This document shows positions 8,736 through 19,400 of a stretch of DNA of 33,703 bases, one piece after another. The stretch comes from a bacterium. Lineage in GTDB: Bacteria > Verrucomicrobiota > Verrucomicrobiia > Limisphaerales > UBA11358. The DNA lies in the NCBI GenBank assembly GCA_021817945.1, contig JAKAFL010000038.1:1-33703 (forward strand). Reading direction: 5' to 3'. Within the stretch, counting starts at the first letter, position 1; every line of letters starts with the position of its first letter. The notes below the pieces were generated by a model. The model was given only the letters and a program-made list of their open reading frames with translations. It made no database searches and was not told the origin of the DNA. The position numbers and the translations under genes were made by a program.

Positions 8736-10889
8736 ATGAAAACAACCATTAAAAACTATGCAGCAGTTGCGGCCCTTGCGGCTGTTTCCAGCCTTTTGGC
8801 TGAGGCCCAGGATTCGCACTGGGACGGAACGGTTGGAAACAAACTCTGGAATGTAGCCACCAATTGGAATCCTGCGGGAATTCCCCCATCCGGAAACCCG
8901 GTCACGACCTATCAAGGCAATGTCTGGCTGGATCCTTCGCCCGTGGACGGTGACAATGTGATCACCATCCCCGCTGCGGATGTTGAAACACCTGGGGTGG
9001 GAAACACCAATGAGGTTTACAATACCATCTTCGGTCCGGAATTCGGTTGCAGCCTCAATGTTTACGGGTCACTAAAGTATGATTGGACCATGGCTCCTTA
9101 CCAGCCGGATCCGACCCCGGGTGTGCGCAGCCTGATTAACATTCGCGATAATGGCAGTATCAGCACGACGGGCGCCTCGTTGAATCTTGGGTCTGGATGG
9201 TGGCCGGTTTGCGAAGGAACCTATTGCACCATGAACCTTTACAGCAATGCCGTTTTTCAAAGCCTAGGCGGGGCAGGGCTCTGGTCCGGTGGACATATCA
9301 ATATTTACGACCAGTCCCTGGTGCTCATCAATGGTTATGTCAATCTCGACAACGGCCAGGCCAACAATGACGGCACCACCGACTTCGTCCTGGGCGGAGG
9401 CACTTTGAAGCTCCCGGAAAACATGATCAATGTTTCCATCAACTCCGGGACTGTTTCCAACTGGGTGGCGCGGGGCATCCTGCGCGTGTATGGCAAGGGC
9501 TTTGATACCAATGACATGGTCGTAAGTGATAATGGAACCAATACCATTGTTGCAGGGGTTCCCCTTGGAGGATCCTTGCAACGGGTTTATTTTCAACCCT
9601 TGCCGCGTTCGAATGTGACCGTGGGCACCTTCCAACAGGCTGTGCTGGTGGGTGACTATCCATCGGTCTCGGGTGTGCTTCTGAGTTCCTCGGAGCCAGG
9701 CATCAGCCCAACCAGTTTTCCCGCGCCAACTTATTCATCAAGCAATCCCAATGTGGCCACCATCAATAACGCTGGTATAGTCACGGCTTTGGCTCCAGGT
9801 TCGACAACCCTTTCAGCCGTCGTCGGGACGTTCTCCAGCACCAATTCTGTTTCCCTCACCGTCCAGCCAGTCCTGCCCAACCTGATTCATCGCTACAGTT
9901 TCAAGGACGCCGCTGGCAGCACAACCGCTTCAGATTCCGTGGGTGGCTCCGCCTGGAACGCAACCCTGGCAGGCGATGCGGCTCTTTCAGGCACCAACCT
10001 GCTTTTGAGCGGCAACGTGGGATCCTCTGCATCCCTTCCAGCCGGAATTCTCTCAGGCCTGGATGATGTCACCATCGAAGCCTGGGTCACCTTCCCGGGA
10101 GTCATTAACACCAACGCCGACTTATTTGCCTTCGGGCGCACCGATGAAACTCCCTTTGACCCCAATATCGGGGCCGGCATGAACTATATCTCTTTCAGCC
10201 CAAAAAGCGGCACAACCATGCAGGCCAATTTTGCCCAGGGCCTGCCGGGTAATACGGGAGAACGCGACGCTGTCGCAGCCGGGGTTTTGGATAATCAAAC
10301 CAACGTCCATGTCGTCGTGGTTTACCATCCACTGGCTGGTTATGAGGCGTTTTACATCAACGGGGTTTTGAAAGCCTCTGTCACCATGTTCAATAACATG
10401 ATTGATCCCGTGGCTTTCGGCGGCCCCACTTACACCAATCACAGCATCCTGGCCTTTGAGATGACACGCGATCCATTGGCGGATGGATTGGGATCAGATC
10501 CCCAAAATTATATCGGTCGTTCCGTTTACGATCCCACTGCCTACACGGGCACGGTCCTGAATCCGGGACTTCTGGCGCAGGTCAATGAATTCCGCATTTA
10601 TAGCACCCCCCTGACCCCCAGCCAGATTGCGGCGGATTATGCCCTCGGGCCCGGCCAGATGCTGGGAACCAACGTTCATGTATCCCTGAATGCCAGCATT
10701 TCAAATGGCAATACCATGCTTAAATGGCCCACGACCTCCGCGCTGGTCACCCTCATGTCCAGTCCTGTCCTGGGGGCTGGAGCAGTGTGGACCCCGGTCA
10801 ACCTCCCCTTGGGTAATGATGGAAACGGGCATTTTCAGGTCTCCGTTCCGTTGGGTTCCGGGGCGCGGTATTTCCGTTTGCAACAATGA
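8736..10889 (+). CDS. Secreted LamG/Ig-like (Big2) surface protein
   Basis: A 717-residue protein with a signal peptide ending near ...LLAEA|QDS. Residues ~25-290 form an uncharacterised beta-rich module that is clearly related to the N-terminus of the GH43 protein at 11031 (IFGPEFGCSLNVYG versus IYGPEWGADLNVYG). Residues ~309-378 look like a bacterial Ig-like Big2 domain (SSNPNVATINNAGIVTALAPG). Residues ~385-638 form a LamG/concanavalin-like domain starting LIHRYSFKDAAG. The last ~70 residues end in ARYFRLQQ, a tail shared in style with other proteins in the window. No catalytic motif was recognised; carbohydrate binding or adhesion is the best inference. The gene follows the pseudopilin and ends at a terminator. 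Confidence 0.85.
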   Translation: MKTTIKNYAAVAALAAVSSLLAEAQDSHWDGTVGNKLWNVATNWNPAGIPPSGNPVTTYQGNVWLDPSPVDGDNVITIPAADVETPGVGNTNEVYNTIFGPEFGCSLNVYGSLKYDWTMAPYQPDPTPGVRSLINIRDNGSISTTGASLNLGSGWWPVCEGTYCTMNLYSNAVFQSLGGAGLWSGGHINIYDQSLVLINGYVNLDNGQANNDGTTDFVLGGGTLKLPENMINVSINSGTVSNWVARGILRVYGKGFDTNDMVVSDNGTNTIVAGVPLGGSLQRVYFQPLPRSNVTVGTFQQAVLVGDYPSVSGVLLSSSEPGISPTSFPAPTYSSSNPNVATINNAGIVTALAPGSTTLSAVVGTFSSTNSVSLTVQPVLPNLIHRYSFKDAAGSTTASDSVGGSAWNATLAGDAALSGTNLLLSGNVGSSASLPAGILSGLDDVTIEAWVTFPGVINTNADLFAFGRTDETPFDPNIGAGMNYISFSPKSGTTMQANFAQGLPGNTGERDAVAAGVLDNQTNVHVVVVYHPLAGYEAFYINGVLKASVTMFNNMIDPVAFGGPTYTNHSILAFEMTRDPLADGLGSDPQNYIGRSVYDPTAYTGTVLNPGLLAQVNEFRIYSTPLTPSQIAADYALGPGQMLGTNVHVSLNASISNGNTMLKWPTTSALVTLMSSPVLGAGAVWTPVNLPLGNDGNGHFQVSVPLGSGARYFRLQQ

Positions 10890-10907
10890 TCCTTATTGAA
10901 AGATCAC

Positions 10908-10939
10908 GGCGGGGGTGCTTCATGGCACCTCCGCCTTTT
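10908..10939 (+). terminator. Intrinsic terminator after the LamG gene
   Basis: GGCGGGGGTGC (10908-10918) pairs with GCACCTCCGCC (10925-10935) as an 11-bp stem with one G-T wobble and a six-base loop, followed by TTTT. It separates the pseudopilin-LamG pair from the arabinan genes. Confidence 0.85.
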
Positions 10940-11030
10940 GTGCCGGTTGTGGCGCCAAAAAAAGCGATTCAAATGGAGTTTTGTGGTAGTTTGTTAACCT
11001 GATGTGCTTCCGAAAAGACTGGAACTCCAC

Positions 11031-14000
11031 ATGAATTTGAAATGCATGAGTTTTTTAAAAAACGCCGGATCCGCCACCTTGTTTGGGGCTTTTCTCCTGG
11101 CGGGGGTGAAAATCCACGCCACCGATTACAATTGGACCGGTATGGCCGGTGACGGGATATGGTCCAGCACAGCCAATTGGGACAACGGAGTTCCACCCTT
11201 GATGGCCGATGGTGTGTATCTCAACCCCAGCAATAACAGCCCGTTCATCACCATTAACGCGGGTGAGGTGGAGTGGCCGGGTTATGCCCATGCCACCAAT
11301 GGAGATCATTCCTCGGGAACCTACGGGATGATTTACGGTCCTGAGTGGGGTGCGGACTTGAATGTGTATGGCGCTTTGCATTATGACTGGTACCTGGCTC
11401 CGGTTCAATCCAACCCGTCCAACCCCAGTATCATCAATCTTTATGGGGACGCGGTTCTGACCGGGGAAGGCATTGGTTTGGGGGACAATTGGTGGTATTG
11501 GGGTGGTCCATATGTGGTGATGAATTTATACGACCATGCCACTGCTGGGATCAACTGGCTCTACTGGGGTGGGTCGCTGAACCTATATGATCAATCCGTA
11601 TTCAGCGTCACCAATGGGGTGACCACGGACACCTCCGGCCTGGTTTCAGACGCCACCCGCATGATCAATCTGGCTGGTGGCACGCTGGTCTTGCCTCTTT
11701 CATTCAGCGGTAATGTCAGCAATTGGATATCGCGTGGCATACTGGCTGCCTTCGGCACAACCAATCAGCCTTCCCTGTTTGCCATTTCAGATTCCAATCC
11801 GGAGTACCCCGGGCGCACCGTGGTGACTGCCATTCCACAGCCCACCCCTCCCAACCTGATGTTGCCATTATACGGCGATTATTATTTACACGACCCTGGG
11901 ACAATGATTCGGGATGGAACCAATTATTACCTGTTTGGCGATGGCCAGGGTATTTCTGGCATCACTTCTTTTGACCTGCGCAATTGGAAAGCCACCCCGC
12001 CTGTCTTTCCTAATGGTCCCCCCTCGTGGACCACCAATAACATTAAGGGTTTTGGCGGGTATTTCTGGGCTCCTGACAATGTCTTTTTTGGGGGGCAATA
12101 CCACATGTATTATGCCTGTTCCATCTGGGGAACCATTAATTCAGCCATTGGAGAAGTCACCACTCCCTCGCTGAATAATCCCGTCTGGACCGATCACGGC
12201 AAGGTGATCGAATCCAACTACCCATCCACCACCAACACCGATCTGACGGCCTTCAACTGCATTGACCCCAGCATCCTTCTGGATACCAACGGCACCGTCT
12301 GGATGTCTTTTGGGTCTTATTCAGATGGCATTCTTATCATGCAATTGGACCCCGTCACGGGAATGCGCATCGCGCCGAATTCCCCCATTTACAGGGTCTC
12401 CAACAATGGCCCTGTTTTTTTTAGCAACACCGAGGAGGGGTCTTACCTTTATCAACATGACGGGTACTATTACCTTTTTATGAATTGGGGCGGATGTTGT
12501 GCGGGTGTGGACAGCACTTATAACATCCGCGTGGGGCGCAGCCCGGTTGTCTCCGGCCCCTATTTTGACCGGTCTGGAATCAACCTGACGAATGGCGGTG
12601 GGACAAAGCTTCTGGAGAGCACCGCGCGCTTCATCGGTCCAGGTCAGGCTGCAATCATGAATGACCAGGGGACCAATTGGTTCACTTTTCATTACTACGA
12701 TGGCAACAACAACGGCGCTGCCACGGTGGGGATCATGCGCCTTTATTGGGGGGCGGATGGCTGGCCGGTGTTGACCAATGACTGGAGCGCTTTCTACCCG
12801 CTGAATCGGGACGCCCATGAGCAAATGGGCCTTTATGACGGCACCCTCCAGGGAGGCGCCCTGATCACCAATGAACCGGCCCGGGGTGGCGTGGCCAGCT
12901 TGTCTGGCGCGGGTCAATACATCCAGTTGGCCGACCCCGTTGCCAATTGCAGCACCATCGCCGGCTGGGTGAAGTGGAACGGCGGTCCCGCCTGGCAGCG
13001 CATTTTTGATTTTGGCAACAGCACCAGCAATTATTTTTTCCTCACCCCGGAATCAGGTGGTGGGAATCTGCGCTTTGCCATCACCACCAATGGGCCATCC
13101 GGCGAGGAGCAGATCAACGCCAGCCAGGCGCTGCCATCCAATGTCTGGTGCCATGTGGCCGTGGTTTTGAACGGATCAAGCGGTGTGTTATATTTAAACG
13201 GCATCCCCCTGGCAACCAATCTGAACCTCCTTATCCGTCCATGGCAAATCCTTGCCAAAAACAATTACCTGGGCCGCAGCGAATTTCCATCGGACCCCTA
13301 TTTCGAAGGTGAATTAGGCTCGTTTCGGGTTTTTGGCCGCGCCTTGTCGGGAGCGGAAATACTCAGCCTGGCTTACGCCCCGCCGGAGCTTGCCCATCGC
13401 TACAGCTTTTCCGGTGATGCGCGGGATTCCATTGGCATGGCGCATGGCAGCCTCGCGGGCCAGGCTGCGATCACCAATTCCGCGCTGGTTTTAAACGGGG
13501 CACCTGGTGGTTTCCTGAATCTTCCGGGCGGTTTGATATCGGGTTGTTCCTCTGCTTCAATCGAATTTTGGGCCACCTTGGGTGTCAACGGGGATTGGGC
13601 GCGTGTTTTCGATTTTGGCAATATCAATGGAAATTCCGGCCAGGATTTTCTTTTTTATACACCCCACACTCCTTCAAACGGTCAGAACCTGGGCATGGCC
13701 TCCTCCTCCACGGTGAATCTCAGCCCGCCGGGAGTCCTGGATTCGCAGCGCATCCATGTTGTTTGCATCGTGGATCCGCCCGGTAATATCTGCCAGGTTT
13801 ATACCAATGGAATTCTTGAAGCCACCTATTCAGGCGCTGTGCCTCCGCTTTCCTCTGTCAGCACCGCATGGTCATTTCTGGGGCGGTCCTTGTTTGCCTC
13901 GGATGCCTGGTTGAATGGTTCCATTGATGAATTCAGAGTTTATGATGGTCACCTGACGCCTGCGGAAATTCGTGCCAATGACCAGGCTGGGCCGGATGCC

Positions 14001-14216
14001 TTGGCGCTGCCGGTCGAGGCCAGTCTCTCTTCCGCTCCCTCCGCACTCACGCTCTCCTGGCCGTCCTGGGCATTGGGTTATTTCCCCCAATCCGCCATCA
14101 ATCTCACTGCGGGCGCGTGGTCTCCCCTGGGGCAGGCCGCCAATCTGTCCAACAACCAATGGTGGCTGCCTCTGGCGCCAACAAATTCTTGCACCTTCTA
14201 CAGGTTGCAGCGATGA
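11031..14216 (+). CDS. Secreted GH43 endo-arabinanase-like enzyme with two LamG domains
   Basis: A 1061-residue exported protein. A signal peptide (to about ...GVKIHA|TDY) is followed by a ~240-residue beta-rich module homologous to that of the protein at 8736. A five-bladed GH43 domain occupies ~283-590, with base D288 (HDPG), modulator D412 (FNCIDPS) and likely acid E469 (EEGSYLY). The segment GGCCAGVDSTYNIRVGRS is characteristic of arabinan endo-1,5-alpha-L-arabinosidases. Two LamG domains (~600-785 and ~788-981) and a C-terminal domain ending FYRLQR follow. It would cut the arabinan backbone outside the cell. GTG 11004 lies upstream in frame, but ATG 11031 gives a proper signal peptide. 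The GH51 gene starts 17 bases after the stop. Confidence 0.9.
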   Translation: MNLKCMSFLKNAGSATLFGAFLLAGVKIHATDYNWTGMAGDGIWSSTANWDNGVPPLMADGVYLNPSNNSPFITINAGEVEWPGYAHATNGDHSSGTYGMIYGPEWGADLNVYGALHYDWYLAPVQSNPSNPSIINLYGDAVLTGEGIGLGDNWWYWGGPYVVMNLYDHATAGINWLYWGGSLNLYDQSVFSVTNGVTTDTSGLVSDATRMINLAGGTLVLPLSFSGNVSNWISRGILAAFGTTNQPSLFAISDSNPEYPGRTVVTAIPQPTPPNLMLPLYGDYYLHDPGTMIRDGTNYYLFGDGQGISGITSFDLRNWKATPPVFPNGPPSWTTNNIKGFGGYFWAPDNVFFGGQYHMYYACSIWGTINSAIGEVTTPSLNNPVWTDHGKVIESNYPSTTNTDLTAFNCIDPSILLDTNGTVWMSFGSYSDGILIMQLDPVTGMRIAPNSPIYRVSNNGPVFFSNTEEGSYLYQHDGYYYLFMNWGGCCAGVDSTYNIRVGRSPVVSGPYFDRSGINLTNGGGTKLLESTARFIGPGQAAIMNDQGTNWFTFHYYDGNNNGAATVGIMRLYWGADGWPVLTNDWSAFYPLNRDAHEQMGLYDGTLQGGALITNEPARGGVASLSGAGQYIQLADPVANCSTIAGWVKWNGGPAWQRIFDFGNSTSNYFFLTPESGGGNLRFAITTNGPSGEEQINASQALPSNVWCHVAVVLNGSSGVLYLNGIPLATNLNLLIRPWQILAKNNYLGRSEFPSDPYFEGELGSFRVFGRALSGAEILSLAYAPPELAHRYSFSGDARDSIGMAHGSLAGQAAITNSALVLNGAPGGFLNLPGGLISGCSSASIEFWATLGVNGDWARVFDFGNINGNSGQDFLFYTPHTPSNGQNLGMASSSTVNLSPPGVLDSQRIHVVCIVDPPGNICQVYTNGILEATYSGAVPPLSSVSTAWSFLGRSLFASDAWLNGSIDEFRVYDGHLTPAEIRANDQAGPDALALPVEASLSSAPSALTLSWPSWALGYFPQSAINLTAGAWSPLGQAANLSNNQWWLPLAPTNSCTFYRLQR

Positions 14217-14232
14217 TCTCCCCTCTAAAATC

Positions 14233-16227
14233 ATGAATCGGATTCTTGCCTTTCCACGGAAAAGGAACATGGCTCTCGCGGTATTGCTGTTGCTCGGAGC
14301 GGCTTGGGCAAATCTTCCTGCCCCAGCCGCAGACGTGGCCATTTCCATTCAGGCCAACAGCCCCGGTGCTTCCATCAACCCGGCCATGTGGGGCGTGTTT
14401 TTTGAAGACATTAATTTTGGCGCTGATGGCGGGCTTTATGCGGAAATGGTCAAAAACCGGGGATTTGAATTTCCAGATTCAATGATGGGTTGGACCCTGA
14501 TTAGTCCATCGCTGGCCCACGGAAGTCTGGAGGTGAGGACAAATGCCCCGTTCGATCCCAATAACTCCCACTATGTTCGCCTGCAATCCCAAGGCACTGC
14601 CCCATTCGGCCTTTCGAACGAAGGTTTCCGCGGCATGGGCGTGCGCAAAGGCGCTGCTTATGACTTTTCAGCACGGTTTAGGCCGGTTTCAGGTGTTCCG
14701 GATGTTTCCATTCAAATCTACGGCGGAGATGGGGCGCTTCTGGATTCAGTCAAAATCACCCCCACAGGGACGGGTTGGCAAAAATACACCGCCGTGCTTC
14801 ATCCCAATGACACCGATGGTGACGCGCGGCTGGCTGTCCTGGTGCTCAACCGTGCCTCGGTGGATGTGGATTTTGTCTCTCTCTTTCCCGAGGACACATG
14901 GAAACACCGGCCCGGAGGATTGCGCGCGGACATGGTGCAGGCGCTGGCCGATCTGCATCCCGGTTTCATGCGTTTCCCTGGTGGGTGCATTGTGGAGGGC
15001 AGTGTGCTGACGCGCAGGTACCAGTGGAAAAACACCATTGGCCCGATCGAGGACCGCCATGTGCTCATCAACCGGTGGAATTACGAATTCCTTCACCGGC
15101 CTACTCCGGATTATTTTCAATCCTTCGGCCTCGGTTTTTTTGAATATTTCCAATTATGCGAGGATATAGGCGCCCAGCCTCTCCCTGTTTTGAATTGCGG
15201 CATGGCTTGCCAGTTCAATTCCGGCGAACTATGTCCCATGGACCAGTTGCAGCCTTATGTGCAGGACGCCATGGACTTGATTGAATTTGCCAATGGCCCG
15301 GTCACCTCGCCTTGGGGCGCCCGGCGTGCCGCCCTTGGCCATCCCCAGCCTTTCAACATGCGTCTCCTGGGCGTAGGCAATGAACAATGGGGACCCCAAT
15401 ACATGGAACGCTATGAAAAGTTCGCTGCCGCCATCAAGGCGAGTCATCCGGAAATCCAGCTCGTTGCTGCCGCCGGACCTGAACCTGCCGACCAACGTTT
15501 CACCTATGCCTGGTCCAAATTGCGGGCCCTTCATGCCGATATCATTGATGAACATTGTTACAGCAATCCCCAGTGGTTTTTCGATAATACCGGCAGGTAT
15601 GATCATTACGACCGGAACGGACCCAAGGTTTTCATGGGCGAATATGCGGCCCAAAGCGTGGGGGTTGTCAGCGTCAAAAACCACAACACCCTGGAATGCG
15701 CCCTTTCCGAGGCGGCCTACATGCTTGGCATGGAGAGGAATGCGGATGTGGTGCGCATGGCTTCCTATGCTCCATTGTTTGCCAACACCAAAGCCTGGCA
15801 GTGGACGCCTGATTTGATCTGGGTGGATAGTTTGCGGGTTTGTCGCACTCCGGATTACTACGTTCAACAATTTTTCAGTTGCAATCGGGGAGACAACGTG
15901 TTGCCCACATCCGTGACGGGTCTGGAGCAGTTGGACCCGCTCTACGCCAGCGCCGTGAAGGATTCAGCCTCGGGGGAAATCATTCTCAAGGTCGTCAATC
16001 CAGAGTCCAAACCCCAACCGGTTCATCTTCATCTTGATGGAGTGTCCCGAATTCAGCCTCAAGCCAGCGAAATCTGCCTTTCCAGCGGCGATTTGCAGGG
16101 CTACAACACGGTGGACCATCCACGGGCCGTTGTCCCCATTTCTTCCGTTGTGAATCTTCCAACCCCACAGTGTGACTTTACATTCCCCCCACAGTCTTTC
16201 ACTGTTCTAAGAATCAAACCTGAATAG
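14233..16227 (+). CDS. GH51 alpha-L-arabinofuranosidase, exported
   Basis: A 664-residue enzyme with a signal peptide (NMALAVLLLLGAAWA, cleavage near APAA|D at ~33). The N-terminal part after GVFFEDINFGADGGLYAEMV includes a carbohydrate-binding-like segment, followed by a TIM barrel. The likely acid/base is E384 in GVGNEQWG and the nucleophile E470 in VFMGEYAAQS, both in the expected clan A context. The family removes terminal arabinofuranose side chains from arabinan and arabinoxylan. The frame is open far upstream (to 13972) because it overlaps the preceding gene, but the real start is ATG 14233, which gives the signal peptide and 17-base spacing. It is probably in one operon with the GH43 gene. 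Confidence 0.93.
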   Translation: MNRILAFPRKRNMALAVLLLLGAAWANLPAPAADVAISIQANSPGASINPAMWGVFFEDINFGADGGLYAEMVKNRGFEFPDSMMGWTLISPSLAHGSLEVRTNAPFDPNNSHYVRLQSQGTAPFGLSNEGFRGMGVRKGAAYDFSARFRPVSGVPDVSIQIYGGDGALLDSVKITPTGTGWQKYTAVLHPNDTDGDARLAVLVLNRASVDVDFVSLFPEDTWKHRPGGLRADMVQALADLHPGFMRFPGGCIVEGSVLTRRYQWKNTIGPIEDRHVLINRWNYEFLHRPTPDYFQSFGLGFFEYFQLCEDIGAQPLPVLNCGMACQFNSGELCPMDQLQPYVQDAMDLIEFANGPVTSPWGARRAALGHPQPFNMRLLGVGNEQWGPQYMERYEKFAAAIKASHPEIQLVAAAGPEPADQRFTYAWSKLRALHADIIDEHCYSNPQWFFDNTGRYDHYDRNGPKVFMGEYAAQSVGVVSVKNHNTLECALSEAAYMLGMERNADVVRMASYAPLFANTKAWQWTPDLIWVDSLRVCRTPDYYVQQFFSCNRGDNVLPTSVTGLEQLDPLYASAVKDSASGEIILKVVNPESKPQPVHLHLDGVSRIQPQASEICLSSGDLQGYNTVDHPRAVVPISSVVNLPTPQCDFTFPPQSFTVLRIKPE

Positions 16228-16452
16228 CAAGGGGTTCACCCCGCGACATTCCGAGGTCCCGGGGTTCAGTTTGTGTGGACACTGTGGCCGTTCCCTCGTC
16301 CCGGCAAAATGGCTTATGGATTCCCGGAATGTCTTTGGCACGGATTCTGAGATTCAACCACCTCGTTCCCATGCTGGGCCGGTGGCTTCTTTGGCATGAA
16401 AAATTGGCTGGGTGGGACAATCTCTTCTTCGAACCTTTACCGCAGGGATTAA

Positions 16453-19400
16453 ATGGCTAAACTGGTGCGCACATTGATTCTCAGGACTTACAGCTTGAGT
16501 TTGATTTGCGTGACTGTGCTGGCCGCCCTAAGTTGCAGGGGGGGGAATTCCGGTTTGGAGCCCGCCCCAACGGTCGGTGCCATGCGCATTTGGCGCTCCA
16601 GCGAGGGTTTGCCATCGGATTCCGTAACTGCCGTATTGCAGACGGACGATGGTTTCCTGTGGGTGGGGACCAGCGCAGGTTTGGCGCGTTTTGACGGGGT
16701 GAAATTCACCCCCCTGGCGCTTGAATCCTTGAACGGCAATAATCTGGTTTCTGTCTCCGCTCTTTGCCAGGATGCGCATGGTGCCTTGTGGATTGGTTCA
16801 ACGGGGGATGGCCTGTTCGAATTCAAGAACGGGCAAATGCTTCATTTTACCTCCTCCAAAGGCTTGCTGGATGAAGCCGTGAATAGCCTGGCCGCAGATA
16901 AGGCAGGCAATGTTTGGATCGGAACCCGGTCTGGCTTGAACCTTTGGACGGGCCAGGCCATGAAATCTTTCACCACCCAAAACGGGTTGCCGGATAAATT
17001 CGTGGCCGGCGTCAACGTGGCCCGCTCTGGAACGGTTTGGATCACCACCAAGGCAGGCATGGGAACCTTCACCGGAGGGCATGTCACCCCCTATGCCTTG
17101 CAAACCGAGAGCCAGGGCCGCAGCCCGGAATATTTGGGAGCGTACGAGGATCGCCGTGGCAACCTCTGGGCCTTTGGCGATACCTACCTGATCAACCTCG
17201 CGGAAGGAAAACGGTTCAATTATTTCCGAAGCTCCGAATCTGCCTCGGTCCGTATCTGGAGCTTGTGCGAGGGACGCGACGGACGTTTGTGGATAGGCAC
17301 CAGCGGACGGGGATTATTTTGTTTTGAGGACAACCATTTCCAGCCTGTGATTCTGGGTGAAAACCGTTGGTCTTATGATGTGCGGGCCATTTGCGAGGAC
17401 CGCGACGGGGATTTGTGGTTGGGCACATCCGGCGGCGGGTTGGCCCAGTTGCGTCCGCAGTCCATGCATCTGCTCCGGGTGGGGTTGGGCCTCCCATCCA
17501 GCCCGGCCACTGCCCTGGCAGCCGGACCCTCCGGACGCATTTACGCCGGTTTCCTCCGTCAGGGTTTGTTTGTCAATCAGGCAGGACGGTTCGAGCGTAT
17601 TGCTGAAGACTCATCCCTCTCTGTTCAAAATTTCATTTCTGCGCTGGCCATTGCCACCAATGGAACTGTCTGGGCAGGCACTTTGGGCAATGGTTTGTTC
17701 GAGGTCCAGGATGGCAGCGAGGCGCACTGGACCACAGGCGATGGCTTGGAAAACCTGGATGTGCTGGCCTTGTTTCAGGATGACCAAAACGCACTATGGA
17801 TTAGCTCCTCCTCGGGGGCCTTGGAACGATATCAGGGCGAAGCACCGCAGCGGATGAGCCTGCCGCAGGTTGTTTCAGGGGAAGCCATCACCGCATTTAG
17901 TCCTTCACGCCTTGGCGGTTGGTGGGCAGGCACCCAGGGAGGCAGCCTGTTGCTATGGCGGAATGGCTCCTTTTCAGAGAGCCATACCTGCGTGGGCCTC
18001 GTCCATGGCCCGGTTTTGGCCTTGGATGAGGATGCGCAAAACAGACTGTGGGTGGGCGTTGATGGTGGCGGATTGTATTGCCATACCCAGGGCGAAACAT
18101 GGTCTTGGACCACCAACAGCGGTCTTCCCGGCATGGTTCTTTCCGGGGTGAAAGTGGATGAGCAAGGCAACCTTTGGTTGGTGACCGAAACGGGGGTTTA
18201 CCGGGTGGCAAAAGAAGTGGTGGATCAGGCCTTGTCCGACCCCCAGGTTCCCTTGTCCTGCCGCCAGGTTTCCGAGGCTAAAACTTTTCCAGTCCCAGGA
18301 GCGCCGGCTTGTGGTTCGCATGTCGTCACAGACGCCAATGGCTCCATTTGGTTTGCCACATCAGAGGGGCTTTTGACCGTGGACCCCAGGCAGGTGAACC
18401 CCATGCCGCCGCCCTTGCGGGTGGATTTGGAGAGCGTTTCGGTGAATGGAGCCTTGCCGACCATTCTGCTGGGAGGAGCTTTGTGGTCGGCTTCCAAGCC
18501 GGAATCCCGGATTTATCACGCCCCGGTGGGGGTGCAATCCGTGGAATTCAAATTCACCGCCCTTGATTTTTCAGCCCCTGAAACAGTGCGTTTTCGCCAT
18601 TGCCTGGTGGGGTTGGAATCCCAGTGGGTGAATGATGGTGCAAACCGGTCGGTGCGATACGGTCCCCTAAGCCATGGCCGGTATCAGTTTCGTGTGGAGG
18701 CGCGGAACCTGGGAGGACCCTGGGAGGAGGCGGCGGGGCCTTTCATTTTCATCGTTCCCACCCCGCTTTATCTCCAGACCTGGGCCTTGGTTCTCTACCT
18801 CGTTTTTGCCGTGGCTCTGGTCACGGGAATCGTTCGGATCGTCTCCCACCGGCGCTTGAAGCTGGCGTTGGCCCGCTTGGAGCAGCAGCAATCCCTTGAG
18901 AGGGAGCGCATGCGCATTGCCCGGGATATGCACGATGAAATGGGGTCCAAACTAACCAAGATTTCATTCCTGAGCGAGCATGCCCAGGTGGCGGCGGATG
19001 CCGATGGACCGATGGTTTCCCAAATGCAGGCCATTGCACAAACCTCACGCGAGTTGCTGCAAACCATGGATGAAATTGTCTGGGTGGTCAACCCGCGCAA
19101 CGATTCCCTGGAAAACCTGGTGTCCTACCTCAGCCATTATGCCACCGAATATTTCCAGAATACCCCCGTGGAATGTGACCTGCGGCTGGCCCATGACTTT
19201 CCCAATCACCCTCTTTCCTCCGAGGTCCGGCATAATGTTTTCCTGACTTTTGAGGAAGCCTTGAATAATGTGCTGAAACATTCCGGCGCCAGCAGGGTGC
19301 AACTGGAGATGGCCATGCGCGACTCCTCTTTCCATATTCGGATTTCGGATAATGGCAGCGGGTTTGATGTGAATGAAGCCGGGGCGCAATCCCCTCCAGC

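Noticed and set aside
13972..14232. Long N-terminal extension of the GH51 frame
   Set aside because: It overlaps the GH43 coding region in another frame; ATG 14233 gives a standard signal peptide.
16228..16452. Small GGGGT-TCA-ACCCC-like hairpin after GH51 as a terminator
   Set aside because: The stem is very short and lacks a T-run, so no terminator is called; the sensor gene may be read from its own promoter or by readthrough.
16453..16550. Possible lipoprotein signal (LAALSC) in the sensor kinase
   Set aside because: The residues before Cys do not fit a good lipobox, and a sensor with a later transmembrane helix does not need one.
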